This document shows, piece by piece, positions 17,266 to 25,698 of a stretch of 42,973 nucleotides of DNA. The position numbers were made by a program, and so were the translations under genes. Each line of letters opens with the position of its first letter. The stretch's first letter is position 1. Source of the stretch: a virus; IMG/VR virus record IMGVR_UViG_3300021093_002296, positions 1 to 42,973 of that record. The stretch is one strand, 5' to 3'. A model generated the notes under the pieces. That model ran no database searches. It saw only the letters and a list, made by a program, of their open reading frames with translations, and was not told where the DNA came from.

Positions 17266-18000
17266 ATGACAAGAAAAAAACAACAACCACAAACTGAAGA
17301 ACAAGAATCCAAACCATTTTCAAGAAAAGATTTTATAAATTCAGTAATCAAAAAAAAAGTAAAAAATAAATTCCTAACAGAAAATCAAGAACATTACTAT
17401 AATCTTTTAAAGAACAATCAAATAACTATTTGTTCAGGTCCCGCAGGTGTTGGTAAATCTTACATCGCAATGAAAGCGGCAGTAGATTTATTAATGGACC
17501 CAACCAATCATTATGAAAAACTTGTGATTGTTAGACCGGCAGTTGAAGCCGAAGAAAAATTAGGTTCACTTCCAGGTAACTTAGAAGAAAAATTAGATCC
17601 ATATATTTTCCCATCGTATTATCTTTTAAATAAAATTATTGGAAAAGACGCAAGAGAAAAATTAAAAGATGCTGAAATTATTGAGGTATTCGCATTAGCT
17701 TACATGAGGGGTATGAATATAGATAACACAATTTTAATATTTGAAGAATCACAAAACTCAAGCCCAAATCAAATGAAATTACTATTGACAAGAATAGGTT
17801 TCAATAGTAAATTCTTTATATCAGGAGATATTGAACAAACTGACCGTTATAGAGACAAAAAACAATCGGGTTTATATGATGCGATTAGGAAGTTTAATGA
17901 TGTAAATGATGTGGGTGTATTCGAATTTGGTGACAAAGACGTTGTAAGAAACCCACTAATTAGTAGAATATTAAAAAAATATGAAGAGAATAGGGATTGA
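17266..18000 (+). CDS. phoH: PhoH-like ATPase
   Basis: 244 residues. Walker A GPAGVGKS (58-65), IVRPAVEAEEKLGSLPGN (88-105), which is the diagnostic PhoH loop, Walker B ILIFEE (156-161) followed by SQNSSPNQMK, and the sensor region FISGDIEQTD. PhoH proteins are RecA-like ATPases related to the helicase domain of RNA-processing enzymes and are common in T4-like and marine phages; the biological role is unsettled. The first ~30 residues are a basic, Gln-rich tail. Overlaps the next gene by 20 bp. Confidence 0.93.
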   Translation: MTRKKQQPQTEEQESKPFSRKDFINSVIKKKVKNKFLTENQEHYYNLLKNNQITICSGPAGVGKSYIAMKAAVDLLMDPTNHYEKLVIVRPAVEAEEKLGSLPGNLEEKLDPYIFPSYYLLNKIIGKDAREKLKDAEIIEVFALAYMRGMNIDNTILIFEESQNSSPNQMKLLLTRIGFNSKFFISGDIEQTDRYRDKKQSGLYDAIRKFNDVNDVGVFEFGDKDVVRNPLISRILKKYEENRD

Positions 18001-18622
18001 AATTAACGGGGTTTTAAGGGACACTATTGGTAAATTTACTCAGTTATATGAAAAACATATGATTGAAGAAAAAGAGGATGAATCAAAAACCTACGAACTT
18101 GATATGTCCGGTAATACCGAAGAGTTAGTACCAAAAGAAAATTTTGAATATAAAATTTTAAGTGATGTTACTTCATTAAATTTGATGGATCATTTTAGTT
18201 TCAATAGTGAAGACGAATTATATTCATTTATGTATGAAGATTTTGCAATGCAAATTTTTGGACATGCGGGTTCAACCGAAACATTTACTTTTAACGATCT
18301 CAATGAAATATATCACAAGTATAGAGACAATAATGAGTTATTAATAGTTTCAGACGAAATGGGTAAATCAAAACCAGCATCATTATTTTTCTTATCTAAA
18401 TTTGGTTGTCTTTTAGAAAAAGTAAAATTTTATTCAAATTTTACAATAAATTCAATGTGGGATGAAATTGATGTTTTACTTACGTCAAATCCTCAACTAT
18501 TATTAGAAAAACCAAAAGATAAAATCGTTGTTAAATATAACACGAATTATAATAAAAATGTTGACTGTGAATATGAGATTAATTCATTGAAGGAGTTTGA
18601 CAAAATTTTAGAAAAAATATAA
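17981..18622 (+). CDS. HAD-like protein with degenerate catalytic site
   Basis: 213 residues. The N-terminus RIGIEINGVLRDTIGKF aligns with HAD motif I (hhhhDxDGhhxD), but the nucleophile and acid/base positions are E7 and N9 instead of two Asp. LLIVSDEMGKSKP (121-132) fits motifs II/III (S124 and K129 or K131), and IDVLLTSNP (163-171) fits motif IV as in 5'-deoxynucleotidases (ADVLLDDNP-type), again with the acids reduced. The fold is likely, phosphatase activity doubtful. It may retain nucleotide binding. The start lies inside the phoH end. Confidence 0.6.
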   Translation: MKRIGIEINGVLRDTIGKFTQLYEKHMIEEKEDESKTYELDMSGNTEELVPKENFEYKILSDVTSLNLMDHFSFNSEDELYSFMYEDFAMQIFGHAGSTETFTFNDLNEIYHKYRDNNELLIVSDEMGKSKPASLFFLSKFGCLLEKVKFYSNFTINSMWDEIDVLLTSNPQLLLEKPKDKIVVKYNTNYNKNVDCEYEINSLKEFDKILEKI

Positions 18623-18623
18623 A

Positions 18624-18911
18624 ATGTTACAATTTTTAGGAGAAAACTATTACTTGGATATTGACGAATTAGAAAAACAAGTAAGTTATGAAAAATCGGT
18701 GTTGCCTGTAGTTTCAGGAGAAACTGAAACGCCCGAGCAACAAATAAGCGTAACCAGATACGACACATTCAAAAGTCTTATCGAGGTTTTACTTACTGAA
18801 AGAGAAGAGTTGGACGAAAGTTTAGGTATACACGGGGCAAAAGATCTAACAATACCTTTTAAAATTTCTTTCAACACCTTATTAATAAATAAAATACTTA
18901 AAAAGTTTTAA
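18624..18911 (+). CDS. Small conserved-looking hypothetical protein
   Basis: 95 residues. The N-terminal FLGENYYLDIDELEKQV is followed by a linker and a C-terminal DTFKSLIEVLLTERE...PFKISFNTLLINKILKKF. The pairing of a YYLDIDELEK start with an SFNTLL.NKIL end resembles small proteins I recall from other Bacteroidota phages and mobile elements, but I cannot name a function. It starts one base after the previous stop; the 3-bp gap to the next gene places it in the operon. Confidence 0.6.
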   Translation: MLQFLGENYYLDIDELEKQVSYEKSVLPVVSGETETPEQQISVTRYDTFKSLIEVLLTEREELDESLGIHGAKDLTIPFKISFNTLLINKILKKF

Positions 18912-18914
18912 AAA

Positions 18915-19979
18915 ATGGAATTAGAAAAAATTCAAAAAGTAGAAAAGTCGTTAGAAAATTTAAATAATAAATCCGCTAGAATTTATTTTTTAGTTCAAGA
19001 CACAAAAGGAAATCCTAAGGCAGGTATAAAATACATTTATGATATGGCATTAACATTAAAAAATAATGGATTTAATTCTATTATCATACATGAAACAAAA
19101 GATTATAATGGTGTTTCTGAATGGTTAGGAGAAGAGTATATGTCACTACCACACCAACCAATAGAGAATCAAAATTTAGCAATATCACCAGAGGATTTTA
19201 TTGTTATTCCTGAAATTTATGCTCACGTAATGGAACAATTAAAAAATTTCCCTTGTGGAAAAATTGTTTTATGTCAAGCTTACGATCAAATACTTGAAAC
19301 ATTACCTCCTGGTATAACTTGGGCACAATACGGATTTATTAAATGTATTACAACTTCTGAATTACAAAAAAAATACGTTTTAGAGATTATGAAAAACGTT
19401 AACATTGACATTGTTGAACCTTTTATTTCAGAACATTTTACAAGAAAAGAAAAACCGTCAAAACCGATTATCTCTATACACACAAGAGAACCTAGAGATA
19501 CCGCAAAAATTATAAAAACTTTTTATCTAAAATATCCACAATACAGATGGATTACTTTTAGAGATATGAGAGGTATTAAACAAGAAGATTTTTCTAAATT
19601 TTTAAAAGATTCTTATGTTTCTGTTTGGGTTGATAATGAATCTGCCTTTGGAACATATCCTTTAGAGTGTATGATTACCGGTACTCCTGTAATTGGTAAA
19701 GTACCTAATTTAAAACCCGAATGGATGAATGAAGAAAACGGTATATGGACATATCAATTTAATGAAATTGTTGACATAATTGCAAACTACACACAAAATT
19801 GGCTTGAGGATAATATATCTGAAGAATTATATAATAAGATGTATGAAACAGGAATCAAATATTCACAAAAAAATTCATTTGAGGAATCGGTATTAACATT
19901 ATTTAATGAATATTTTGAAAAAAGAGCAAATTCGTTTTCTGAACAATTAGAAAAAATAAAAGTATCTGAAGAAAAATAA
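18915..19979 (+). CDS. Glycosyltransferase, GT-B fold
   Basis: 354 residues. The N-domain has IYFLVQDTKGNPKAGIKYIYDMAL (about 23-46), a GT4-like opening with the acceptor loop GNPKAG. The C-domain has ISIHTREPRDTAKIIKTF and SYVSVWVDNESAFGTYPLECMITGTPVIGK, where the Glu of the FxxxPLEcM motif is the usual donor-contact residue of GT4 enzymes. The last ~30 residues are a charged helix. Donor and acceptor unknown. Confidence 0.75.
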   Translation: MELEKIQKVEKSLENLNNKSARIYFLVQDTKGNPKAGIKYIYDMALTLKNNGFNSIIIHETKDYNGVSEWLGEEYMSLPHQPIENQNLAISPEDFIVIPEIYAHVMEQLKNFPCGKIVLCQAYDQILETLPPGITWAQYGFIKCITTSELQKKYVLEIMKNVNIDIVEPFISEHFTRKEKPSKPIISIHTREPRDTAKIIKTFYLKYPQYRWITFRDMRGIKQEDFSKFLKDSYVSVWVDNESAFGTYPLECMITGTPVIGKVPNLKPEWMNEENGIWTYQFNEIVDIIANYTQNWLEDNISEELYNKMYETGIKYSQKNSFEESVLTLFNEYFEKRANSFSEQLEKIKVSEEK

Positions 19980-19990
19980 AAATAATAAAA

Positions 19991-20794
19991 ATGGAAAAAT
20001 TTAACGTATCAGTAATATTACCAGTAAATTCATCGACACATAGAGGATTTGATGATTTATTTGACAGAGCAATAAAATCTCTATCAATACAAAACTTACC
20101 TATTAACGAATTGGTTATCGTACATTCAGGTGAAGACACATTAAAGAATTTTTTATCTAACTACGACTTTAGTGGGTTAACAACTAACATAATTCAAAAT
20201 GATGGTGACTTTGATTTTTGTACACAAGTAAACTTGGGGGTTGATAATGCAAAAAGTGAATGGGTTAGTGTTTTAGAGTTTGATGATGAATATTCAAGTA
20301 TTTGGTTTAAAAATGTAAAAAGGTTTGTTGATGCGTATCCTGAAGTTGACGCATTTCTTCCTTTAGTGGTTGACACCGACGATAAAGGAATGTTTGTTGG
20401 GTTTACTAATGAAGCAACCTTTGCCGCTAGTTTAAATTCAGAAATTGGTTATTTAACTAATGATGTTTTATTATCATATCAAAATTTCCAAACAAGTGGT
20501 ATGGTAATTAAAAAGTCCACATTTAAAGATAATGGAGGATTTAAACCATCGATGAAGTTAACGTTTGTGTATGAATTATTATTAAGACTTACATACAACT
20601 CAACAAAAATTATGACTATTCCAAAAATTGGTTACAAACATATGAACCTAAGAGAGGGATCTATTTTTTGGAATTACAAAAATGGAGAAGAAAAAATCTC
20701 AGACAATGAAGTTTCGTTTTGGATTGACTCAGCGAAAAAAGAACATTTCTTTACAAATGATAGAAATATAAAATATGCCCCTGAACAACAGTAA
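19991..20794 (+). CDS. Glycosyltransferase family 2, divergent
   Basis: 267 residues. VSVILPVNSS at the N-terminus, FDFCTQVNLGVDNAKSEWVSVLEFDDEYS with an FDDE metal site (about residue 96), and MVIKKSTFKDNGGFKPSM, the acceptor-side strand of GT2 enzymes. The canonical D-D after the first strand is replaced (LVIVHSGED). It is the last gene of the glycan island, two bases before the sigma gene. Confidence 0.75.
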   Translation: MEKFNVSVILPVNSSTHRGFDDLFDRAIKSLSIQNLPINELVIVHSGEDTLKNFLSNYDFSGLTTNIIQNDGDFDFCTQVNLGVDNAKSEWVSVLEFDDEYSSIWFKNVKRFVDAYPEVDAFLPLVVDTDDKGMFVGFTNEATFAASLNSEIGYLTNDVLLSYQNFQTSGMVIKKSTFKDNGGFKPSMKLTFVYELLLRLTYNSTKIMTIPKIGYKHMNLREGSIFWNYKNGEEKISDNEVSFWIDSAKKEHFFTNDRNIKYAPEQQ

Positions 20795-20796
20795 TA

Positions 20797-21546
20797 ATGT
20801 TTCTATCAAATGATAACAATGAAAATACATATGAATCGAATAAGACGGTAAAAAAACCAAAAAGTAACAACTATTTTGATGTCCGTGAAGAAGAGGCTGT
20901 TAGAGATTATATTTTAGCAGAAACTAAAGAAGAAAAAGAAAAAATTTATAATGAGTATCTTCGTATGCCATTAGACAAAATGATTGAGTCTATCATACGA
21001 AGATATAAATTATATAGAAAAGATATGGACTATATCGAAGTCCATCACGATACACATTCTTTTTTGATGACTAAAGTTGATAAGTTTAAACCCGCAAAGA
21101 ATAAAAAGGCGTATTCATATTTTGGCACCATTTGTAAGAACTACTTAATGGGTCAGATACTAAAAGATCAAAAAGAAACTAATAGAAAAATTTCTTACGA
21201 AGACATTTCCGCAACTTTAGAAAACCGTCCTGACATGGTTTACTATATGGAATTTGAGAAAATAGACGCTGAAAGAATTATTGATGTTTTTTTAGTTGAT
21301 TTAAAAGCATACGTTTACGAAAATACTTTAGTTGAAAATGAATTTAAATTGGGTCAGGCATTAATAGAATTGTTTGATAATTATGGTAATATTTTTATAG
21401 GTAACGATAATAATAAATTTAATAAAAATATTGTTTTACTGTCTTTAAGAGAAATGACAAATATGAACACTAAAGAAATTAGAATTTTTTTAAAAAAATA
21501 CAAAATACTTTATTTAGAGACTGTAAAAAAAATACATAATCAATGA
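20797..21546 (+). CDS. gp55: Late-transcription sigma factor, T4 gp55-like
   Basis: 249 residues. Residues about 45-130 fit sigma-70 region 2: LRMPLDKMIESIIRRYKLY, DTHSFLMTKVDKFKP and KAYSYFGTICKNYLMGQIL, the last matching the YFGTIIRN-type helix of T4-like late sigma factors that contacts the -10 element. The C-terminal part (about 150-249) is helical, ending in SLREMTNMNTKEIRIFLKKYK, which resembles a region-4-like helix-turn-helix. It should direct host RNA polymerase to phage late promoters. The first structural gene after it carries a TATTTAT element, a possible target. Confidence 0.8.
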   Translation: MFLSNDNNENTYESNKTVKKPKSNNYFDVREEEAVRDYILAETKEEKEKIYNEYLRMPLDKMIESIIRRYKLYRKDMDYIEVHHDTHSFLMTKVDKFKPAKNKKAYSYFGTICKNYLMGQILKDQKETNRKISYEDISATLENRPDMVYYMEFEKIDAERIIDVFLVDLKAYVYENTLVENEFKLGQALIELFDNYGNIFIGNDNNKFNKNIVLLSLREMTNMNTKEIRIFLKKYKILYLETVKKIHNQ

Positions 21547-21551
21547 TTAAA

Positions 21552-21558
21552 TATTTAT
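21552..21558 (+). promoter_or_regulatory. TATTTAT element upstream of 21563 gene
   Basis: The core AATATTTATAG ends only 4 nt before the ATG at 21563 and lies 5 nt after the sigma stop. Spacing is the shortest of the set, so either the transcript is nearly leaderless or this copy serves the following genes. Confidence 0.4.
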
Positions 21559-21562
21559 AGTT

Positions 21563-21928
21563 ATGAATAGAGCAAGAAAAAAAGAAATATCACTTAATAA
21601 AGATTCTGTTTTAGGTTTAATGCAAGAAATTTATAATGAGTTAGTTGAGCAGAGATCAACAGCAATTAGAATTCAAAATAAAATGTTGGCATTATTAAAA
21701 GATCCTGAAGACATGACACTTATCGGTCCAGTAATTAAAGAACAACAAAAAATAATTAATGACACGATAGAAAAAAAATTAACCCTTTCAAAATTACAAT
21801 CTTCAATATGGGAAAAATCTTCTTCTACCAAAGAAGACAATTTTACGTTATCGGATATGGATGACGAAACTTTAAGACTATTAATAAATAAGGATGTTGA
21901 TGGTGGTGATACAAAATATAAAATGTAA
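21563..21928 (+). CDS. Small helical hypothetical protein
   Basis: 121 residues, almost entirely helical. About 20-85 (LMQEIYNELVEQRSTAIRIQ onward) has heptad-like spacing suggesting a coiled coil. The C-terminus is acidic. The stop overlaps the ATG of the large structural gene (TAATG), so it may be a partner or chaperone of that product. Function unknown. Confidence 0.6.
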   Translation: MNRARKKEISLNKDSVLGLMQEIYNELVEQRSTAIRIQNKMLALLKDPEDMTLIGPVIKEQQKIINDTIEKKLTLSKLQSSIWEKSSSTKEDNFTLSDMDDETLRLLINKDVDGGDTKYKM

Positions 21929-23907
21929 TGGGACTTGATTTAAATAATGATTACGAAAAGGCAAAAAGTAAGGTTAGTGCTTACCAAACAACATTGCAGA
22001 ATAAAAAAAATGATGTAATAGCTAAAAAACAAAAAGCAAAAACTTCTTTAGATAAAAAAAAGAGTGACGTTACAAAACAACTTAATGAGTTAAAAAGTGG
22101 GACTAACGACATTAAAAATCAATTAAAAAATGAAGTTAAAAATCAACTAGAACAACTTTTAGATTTATTTAAACAATCATTACCAAAGTCAGGAAATAAA
22201 TCATTAAACACTATTAGTAGGTTTTTTTTAGAGGCTGCTGAATCAACAAAAAGTAGAATAAATGAAATATTAATAGAAGAAGTAGTTTCAACTATTGGAT
22301 GTTCAGAAGAACAGTCATATGAAGATAAACTAAACCAACCGATTTATATTAAGGTAAGTCAGGTAGATTTATTTAAAAGATTAAAATATTCTCCTGACGA
22401 TAAAGATGCTAAATTTTATTACGAAGAATCAACAACCGGACCTGGTGTTATACCTAACTCAGTAAATAGGGCTTTATATGATAGATTACAAAACTTAGGA
22501 CAATCATACCAAACACAATTAGGTTCAGATTATAGGGGTGTTTCAGGTCAAGATTTATTTGATATTGAATACGTTCAATTTTATCCGGCTATTGCCCCAA
22601 CAAACTTTGGGGACTTTTTCAAAATAACTTTAAAACCACAATTAAATAATAGAACCACTGTTTCTGATTTTTTAAGAGATTATTATGGTAGTATAGACAT
22701 TTTACAGTTTGATGTTTTGACGGCAGAAATTATGAATACGTTAACAGGTGCATTTGATTTTAGTATTGGTCTAACAACCGATGAAATGAGGGAACAAACA
22801 AAATTTGATTTAATATTAAAAAGAATTATGGGTGTTTGTACCGATCCAACAAAAAAGATTGATGTTGCAGGTACCGCCAAACTAAGTGATCAAGATTTTA
22901 TTGACGATACGTTTTTTGAAATATCAAACCAAGAACTTAGATTTATTGAAGAAAAAATAAATAACACAATTAATGGTGTTGTGCAATTTGAAGATTGTGG
23001 AGATTTAAAATTACCTATTAATGTCCAAGCAAACAGAACGATTGTTGAAGATGTTATTACTGAAAAAGTTGGTTCTAAAAAAATAGATAGGGTTGAACAG
23101 GCAATTGCAGAATTAGCTAACGATCCAAAATGGAAGGAATTGGTACCATCATTAGGTTTAGATATAAATTTTAAAGCATCTTTAGATACAAGTTTAATTA
23201 CACAGATACCAAAAATAGTATTTAAAACAATAATTTCACCTAAGGTAATGTTGGGATTTCTAATAATGGTTAAAGCGATAAGTAGTCAATTTTCCGCACA
23301 GTTAGATAACTTATTCGACGATTTAGAAAAATTTATGAAAACATTTAAGAAATTCGTTGTGAATTTTATGCAAAGAGTTACTTCTATTTTTGTTGAGGAA
23401 TTATTTAAAATTGTTAAAAAACAAATCAAACAATTAGTTGAGAAAATTTTGTCTGATATTGTAAAAGAGGCTAAAAATAAACAATTAACCATGTATTCCT
23501 CCATAGTTTACGCACTATTAGTTTTAGGACAGGCATTTATTGATTATCGTAATTGTAAAAGTGTTATTGACGAAATTTTAAAATTACTTAATTTAGGTAT
23601 ATCACAATTAAATTTAGGATTACCCCTTTTTGCTCTTGCAGGTTCTTCACTACTTGGTGGAGTATCAAATACGAGAGCGTTTGCTAATGTGATAGAAAAT
23701 TTGCAAGGGTTGGGGTTACCTACTGGAGATGCTCCTGATGGTGGACCTAATTTAATGAATATGGCAATGATGGCACAAATAAAGGGGAGTAATGAAGAAA
23801 TGTTTACCAACGGTAAAGTTGAGGTATATAATCCACCGCCAGTAGGGTTTGCCGGACCTTTCCCAATTACTGCTAAACCATCAAAAGGACGAGGTAAATT
23901 TATGTAA
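21928..23907 (+). CDS. Large virion structural protein (baseplate/tail candidate)
   Basis: 659 residues. Residues 1-85 are a Lys-rich coiled coil (repeats of KKxK and SDVTKQLNEL). The middle (about 115-330) contains beta-rich segments with DIEYVQFYPAIAPTNFGDFF. Residues about 410-590 carry long amphipathic helices and hydrophobic stretches (VMLGFLIMVKAISSQF, SSIVYALLVLGQAFIDY, GLPLFALAGSSLLGG) that could insert in or pass a membrane. The C-terminus is Gly/Pro-rich. It sits between a coiled-coil protein and the gp5-like OB protein, so a tail or baseplate role fits. A tape-measure-like or membrane-contacting function is possible but not shown. Confidence 0.6.
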   Translation: MGLDLNNDYEKAKSKVSAYQTTLQNKKNDVIAKKQKAKTSLDKKKSDVTKQLNELKSGTNDIKNQLKNEVKNQLEQLLDLFKQSLPKSGNKSLNTISRFFLEAAESTKSRINEILIEEVVSTIGCSEEQSYEDKLNQPIYIKVSQVDLFKRLKYSPDDKDAKFYYEESTTGPGVIPNSVNRALYDRLQNLGQSYQTQLGSDYRGVSGQDLFDIEYVQFYPAIAPTNFGDFFKITLKPQLNNRTTVSDFLRDYYGSIDILQFDVLTAEIMNTLTGAFDFSIGLTTDEMREQTKFDLILKRIMGVCTDPTKKIDVAGTAKLSDQDFIDDTFFEISNQELRFIEEKINNTINGVVQFEDCGDLKLPINVQANRTIVEDVITEKVGSKKIDRVEQAIAELANDPKWKELVPSLGLDINFKASLDTSLITQIPKIVFKTIISPKVMLGFLIMVKAISSQFSAQLDNLFDDLEKFMKTFKKFVVNFMQRVTSIFVEELFKIVKKQIKQLVEKILSDIVKEAKNKQLTMYSSIVYALLVLGQAFIDYRNCKSVIDEILKLLNLGISQLNLGLPLFALAGSSLLGGVSNTRAFANVIENLQGLGLPTGDAPDGGPNLMNMAMMAQIKGSNEEMFTNGKVEVYNPPPVGFAGPFPITAKPSKGRGKFM

Positions 23908-23908
23908 T

Positions 23909-24115
23909 ATGGAAACAAAAGAAGTATTAAATATTTTAAACGATTATAAAAATAGTTCAAATAGTGATTTAACAAAAGTTATGGATTTTTTACAAACCGA
24001 CTTTGAAAAAACTAAAGACTTAATAATAAAATTGACAAGGCATTTAGATGTGACTGAACAGTCATATAATAAAGTTTTTGAAGAGTATAAAAAAAGAATA
24101 AATAATGTCGGCTAA
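23909..24115 (+). CDS. Small helical protein between structural genes
   Basis: 68 residues from the ATG at 23909, which overlaps the previous stop (TAATATGG). An upstream in-frame ATG at 23849 would lie inside the previous gene and is less likely. Entirely helical, charged, with an EQSYNKVFEEYKKR end. The 3' end overlaps the next gene by 11 bp, consistent with coupled expression with the gp5-like protein. Function unknown. Confidence 0.55.
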   Translation: METKEVLNILNDYKNSSNSDLTKVMDFLQTDFEKTKDLIIKLTRHLDVTEQSYNKVFEEYKKRINNVG

Positions 24116-25676
24116 TTTACAAGATACACAAAATATATTTTTTGGGGTATGTATTGATAATGATGATCCCTTAATGCTTGGTAGAATAAGGGTTGAACCT
24201 ATTATACAAAATATAACTGCTGCCGATAAAACTTATGTGGGGTTTGATGAGAACTCTAAAACTCCTGAGAAAAATGGTCCTTGGTCACCTTTAGATCCAT
24301 TTATTTATTTACCTTTACTTCCGTACTTTGTTAATCAAGTACCAAAACCAGGTGAAAATGTAATGATATTTTATTATAACACAAATATCAAAACAACTAA
24401 GAATAAGTTTTACATGATTGCAACTTATTCTTCACCGGCAACTATTAATTATGAAAATTATTCATCATCTAAAACAAATTTAGATTCCGGTTCTTTAAAT
24501 TCAACAAAGAATATTCCACCTATTAAAAACTTTAATGGGACATATAAAAACCAATCAAATAAAGGGGTTTTTGCAGAACCTATTGATATATCATTGAATG
24601 GTAGAAATAGTTCGGACATTATTTTGAAAGAGGATGAATTATTATTAAGGGCTGGTAAACACAAACAATTCAAAACGGGAGAAATTCCTGAAGCAGATGA
24701 TAGTAGAGCATTCTTACAATTATCTAAATATTATTCTAAAATTACTTATGGAGAACCAACATCAAAAACAAGGTTAGTTTCAAATGAAAAACCTATTAAA
24801 TACTTAATAGAGTATGATGTTATTAACCCTGAAAATCAATTTTCAGCATTTACCGCCAACTTATATATCTACGCATTAAGAACTGACGAAAAAGCATATA
24901 AAACATTAACATCTAATTTTGACTATAACAGTGATTTAGATTTGACAGGTTCTACTGATGGTGTAAGACTAATTAAGATGGTTAATTTTCCGGTTGGTTT
25001 AAATTTAATTGATTTATCCAATCAAATTAACCAAAGACTTAAACAAGTGATAACTGATCCTAAAACTTCTTTGTTAAATCCAAATTTATCACTTAATGAA
25101 CAATTTCCTTTTTACTTTCGTCCATCTAAAAGATTAAGGGACTTAACAACAAATTTTGTTAGTACAGGAGATTTAATTGCATCGATAAACATGGCATTGT
25201 TACAAAGTCTTGTAAAAATATCGTCAACAGACATTACACCTGGTTATAGTTTGGTACTTAATGCTAAATTAACCCCCGAATTACCGTATGATATTGTAAA
25301 AGATGTTTCTGTCCCATCGAATGCTGAATTAATTAATAACAGTGTTGCTTTAATGGGAGCTAACCAGTTATTTTTATTATCACATGATTCTATAATTCCG
25401 GGTAAAGGAAAAATAGACATTCCAAATACAGTTTATGGGATTGATCAACCATTAGTTTTTGATGAAATAGAACCAAAAACCTCATCTATGGTTAGAGGTG
25501 AAGAACTTTTAGAATTATTAAATTTAATTGTTAGATTTTGTTTAACTCACGTCCACCCATATCCATTAATGCCACCATCATCAGTAACATTAGATGGTTT
25601 ATCAACAGATGACTTACTTGCAAAAATGCAAGAAGCGTATCAAAAAGTTTTAAATAGCAATATTCGTATTAACTAA
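24105..25676 (+). CDS. Baseplate hub protein with gp5-type OB fold, no lysozyme domain
   Basis: 523 residues. Residues about 11-115 (IFFGVCIDNDDPLMLGRIRV, then GPWSPLDPF, PKPGENVMIFYYN) follow the T4 gp5 N-terminal OB-fold pattern: a DP.mLGRiRV strand and a PGE-turn strand pair. The middle region (about 150-440) is a long Asn/Ser/Thr/Lys-rich extension. The C-terminus has RFCLTHVHPYPLMPPSS (from about residue 475) then a helix. A THxHP motif near the C-terminus is common in spike/hub OB proteins. No lysozyme motif is seen, unlike T4 gp5. Likely the hub or its central plug. Confidence 0.7.
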   Translation: MSANLQDTQNIFFGVCIDNDDPLMLGRIRVEPIIQNITAADKTYVGFDENSKTPEKNGPWSPLDPFIYLPLLPYFVNQVPKPGENVMIFYYNTNIKTTKNKFYMIATYSSPATINYENYSSSKTNLDSGSLNSTKNIPPIKNFNGTYKNQSNKGVFAEPIDISLNGRNSSDIILKEDELLLRAGKHKQFKTGEIPEADDSRAFLQLSKYYSKITYGEPTSKTRLVSNEKPIKYLIEYDVINPENQFSAFTANLYIYALRTDEKAYKTLTSNFDYNSDLDLTGSTDGVRLIKMVNFPVGLNLIDLSNQINQRLKQVITDPKTSLLNPNLSLNEQFPFYFRPSKRLRDLTTNFVSTGDLIASINMALLQSLVKISSTDITPGYSLVLNAKLTPELPYDIVKDVSVPSNAELINNSVALMGANQLFLLSHDSIIPGKGKIDIPNTVYGIDQPLVFDEIEPKTSSMVRGEELLELLNLIVRFCLTHVHPYPLMPPSSVTLDGLSTDDLLAKMQEAYQKVLNSNIRIN

Positions 25677-25677
25677 C

Positions 25678-25684
25678 TATTTAT
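25678..25684 (+). promoter_or_regulatory. TATTTAT element upstream of 25699 gene
   Basis: The core CTATTTATATAAAAAAG starts 2 nt after the TAA of the previous gene and ends 14 nt before the ATG at 25699. Confidence 0.5.
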
Positions 25685-25698
25685 ATAAAAAAGTTAAT

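Noticed and set aside
23544-23975. Minus-strand ORF of 143 residues opposite the large structural gene
   Set aside because: Composition reflects the reverse complement of the sense gene; operon genes on the plus strand cover it fully.
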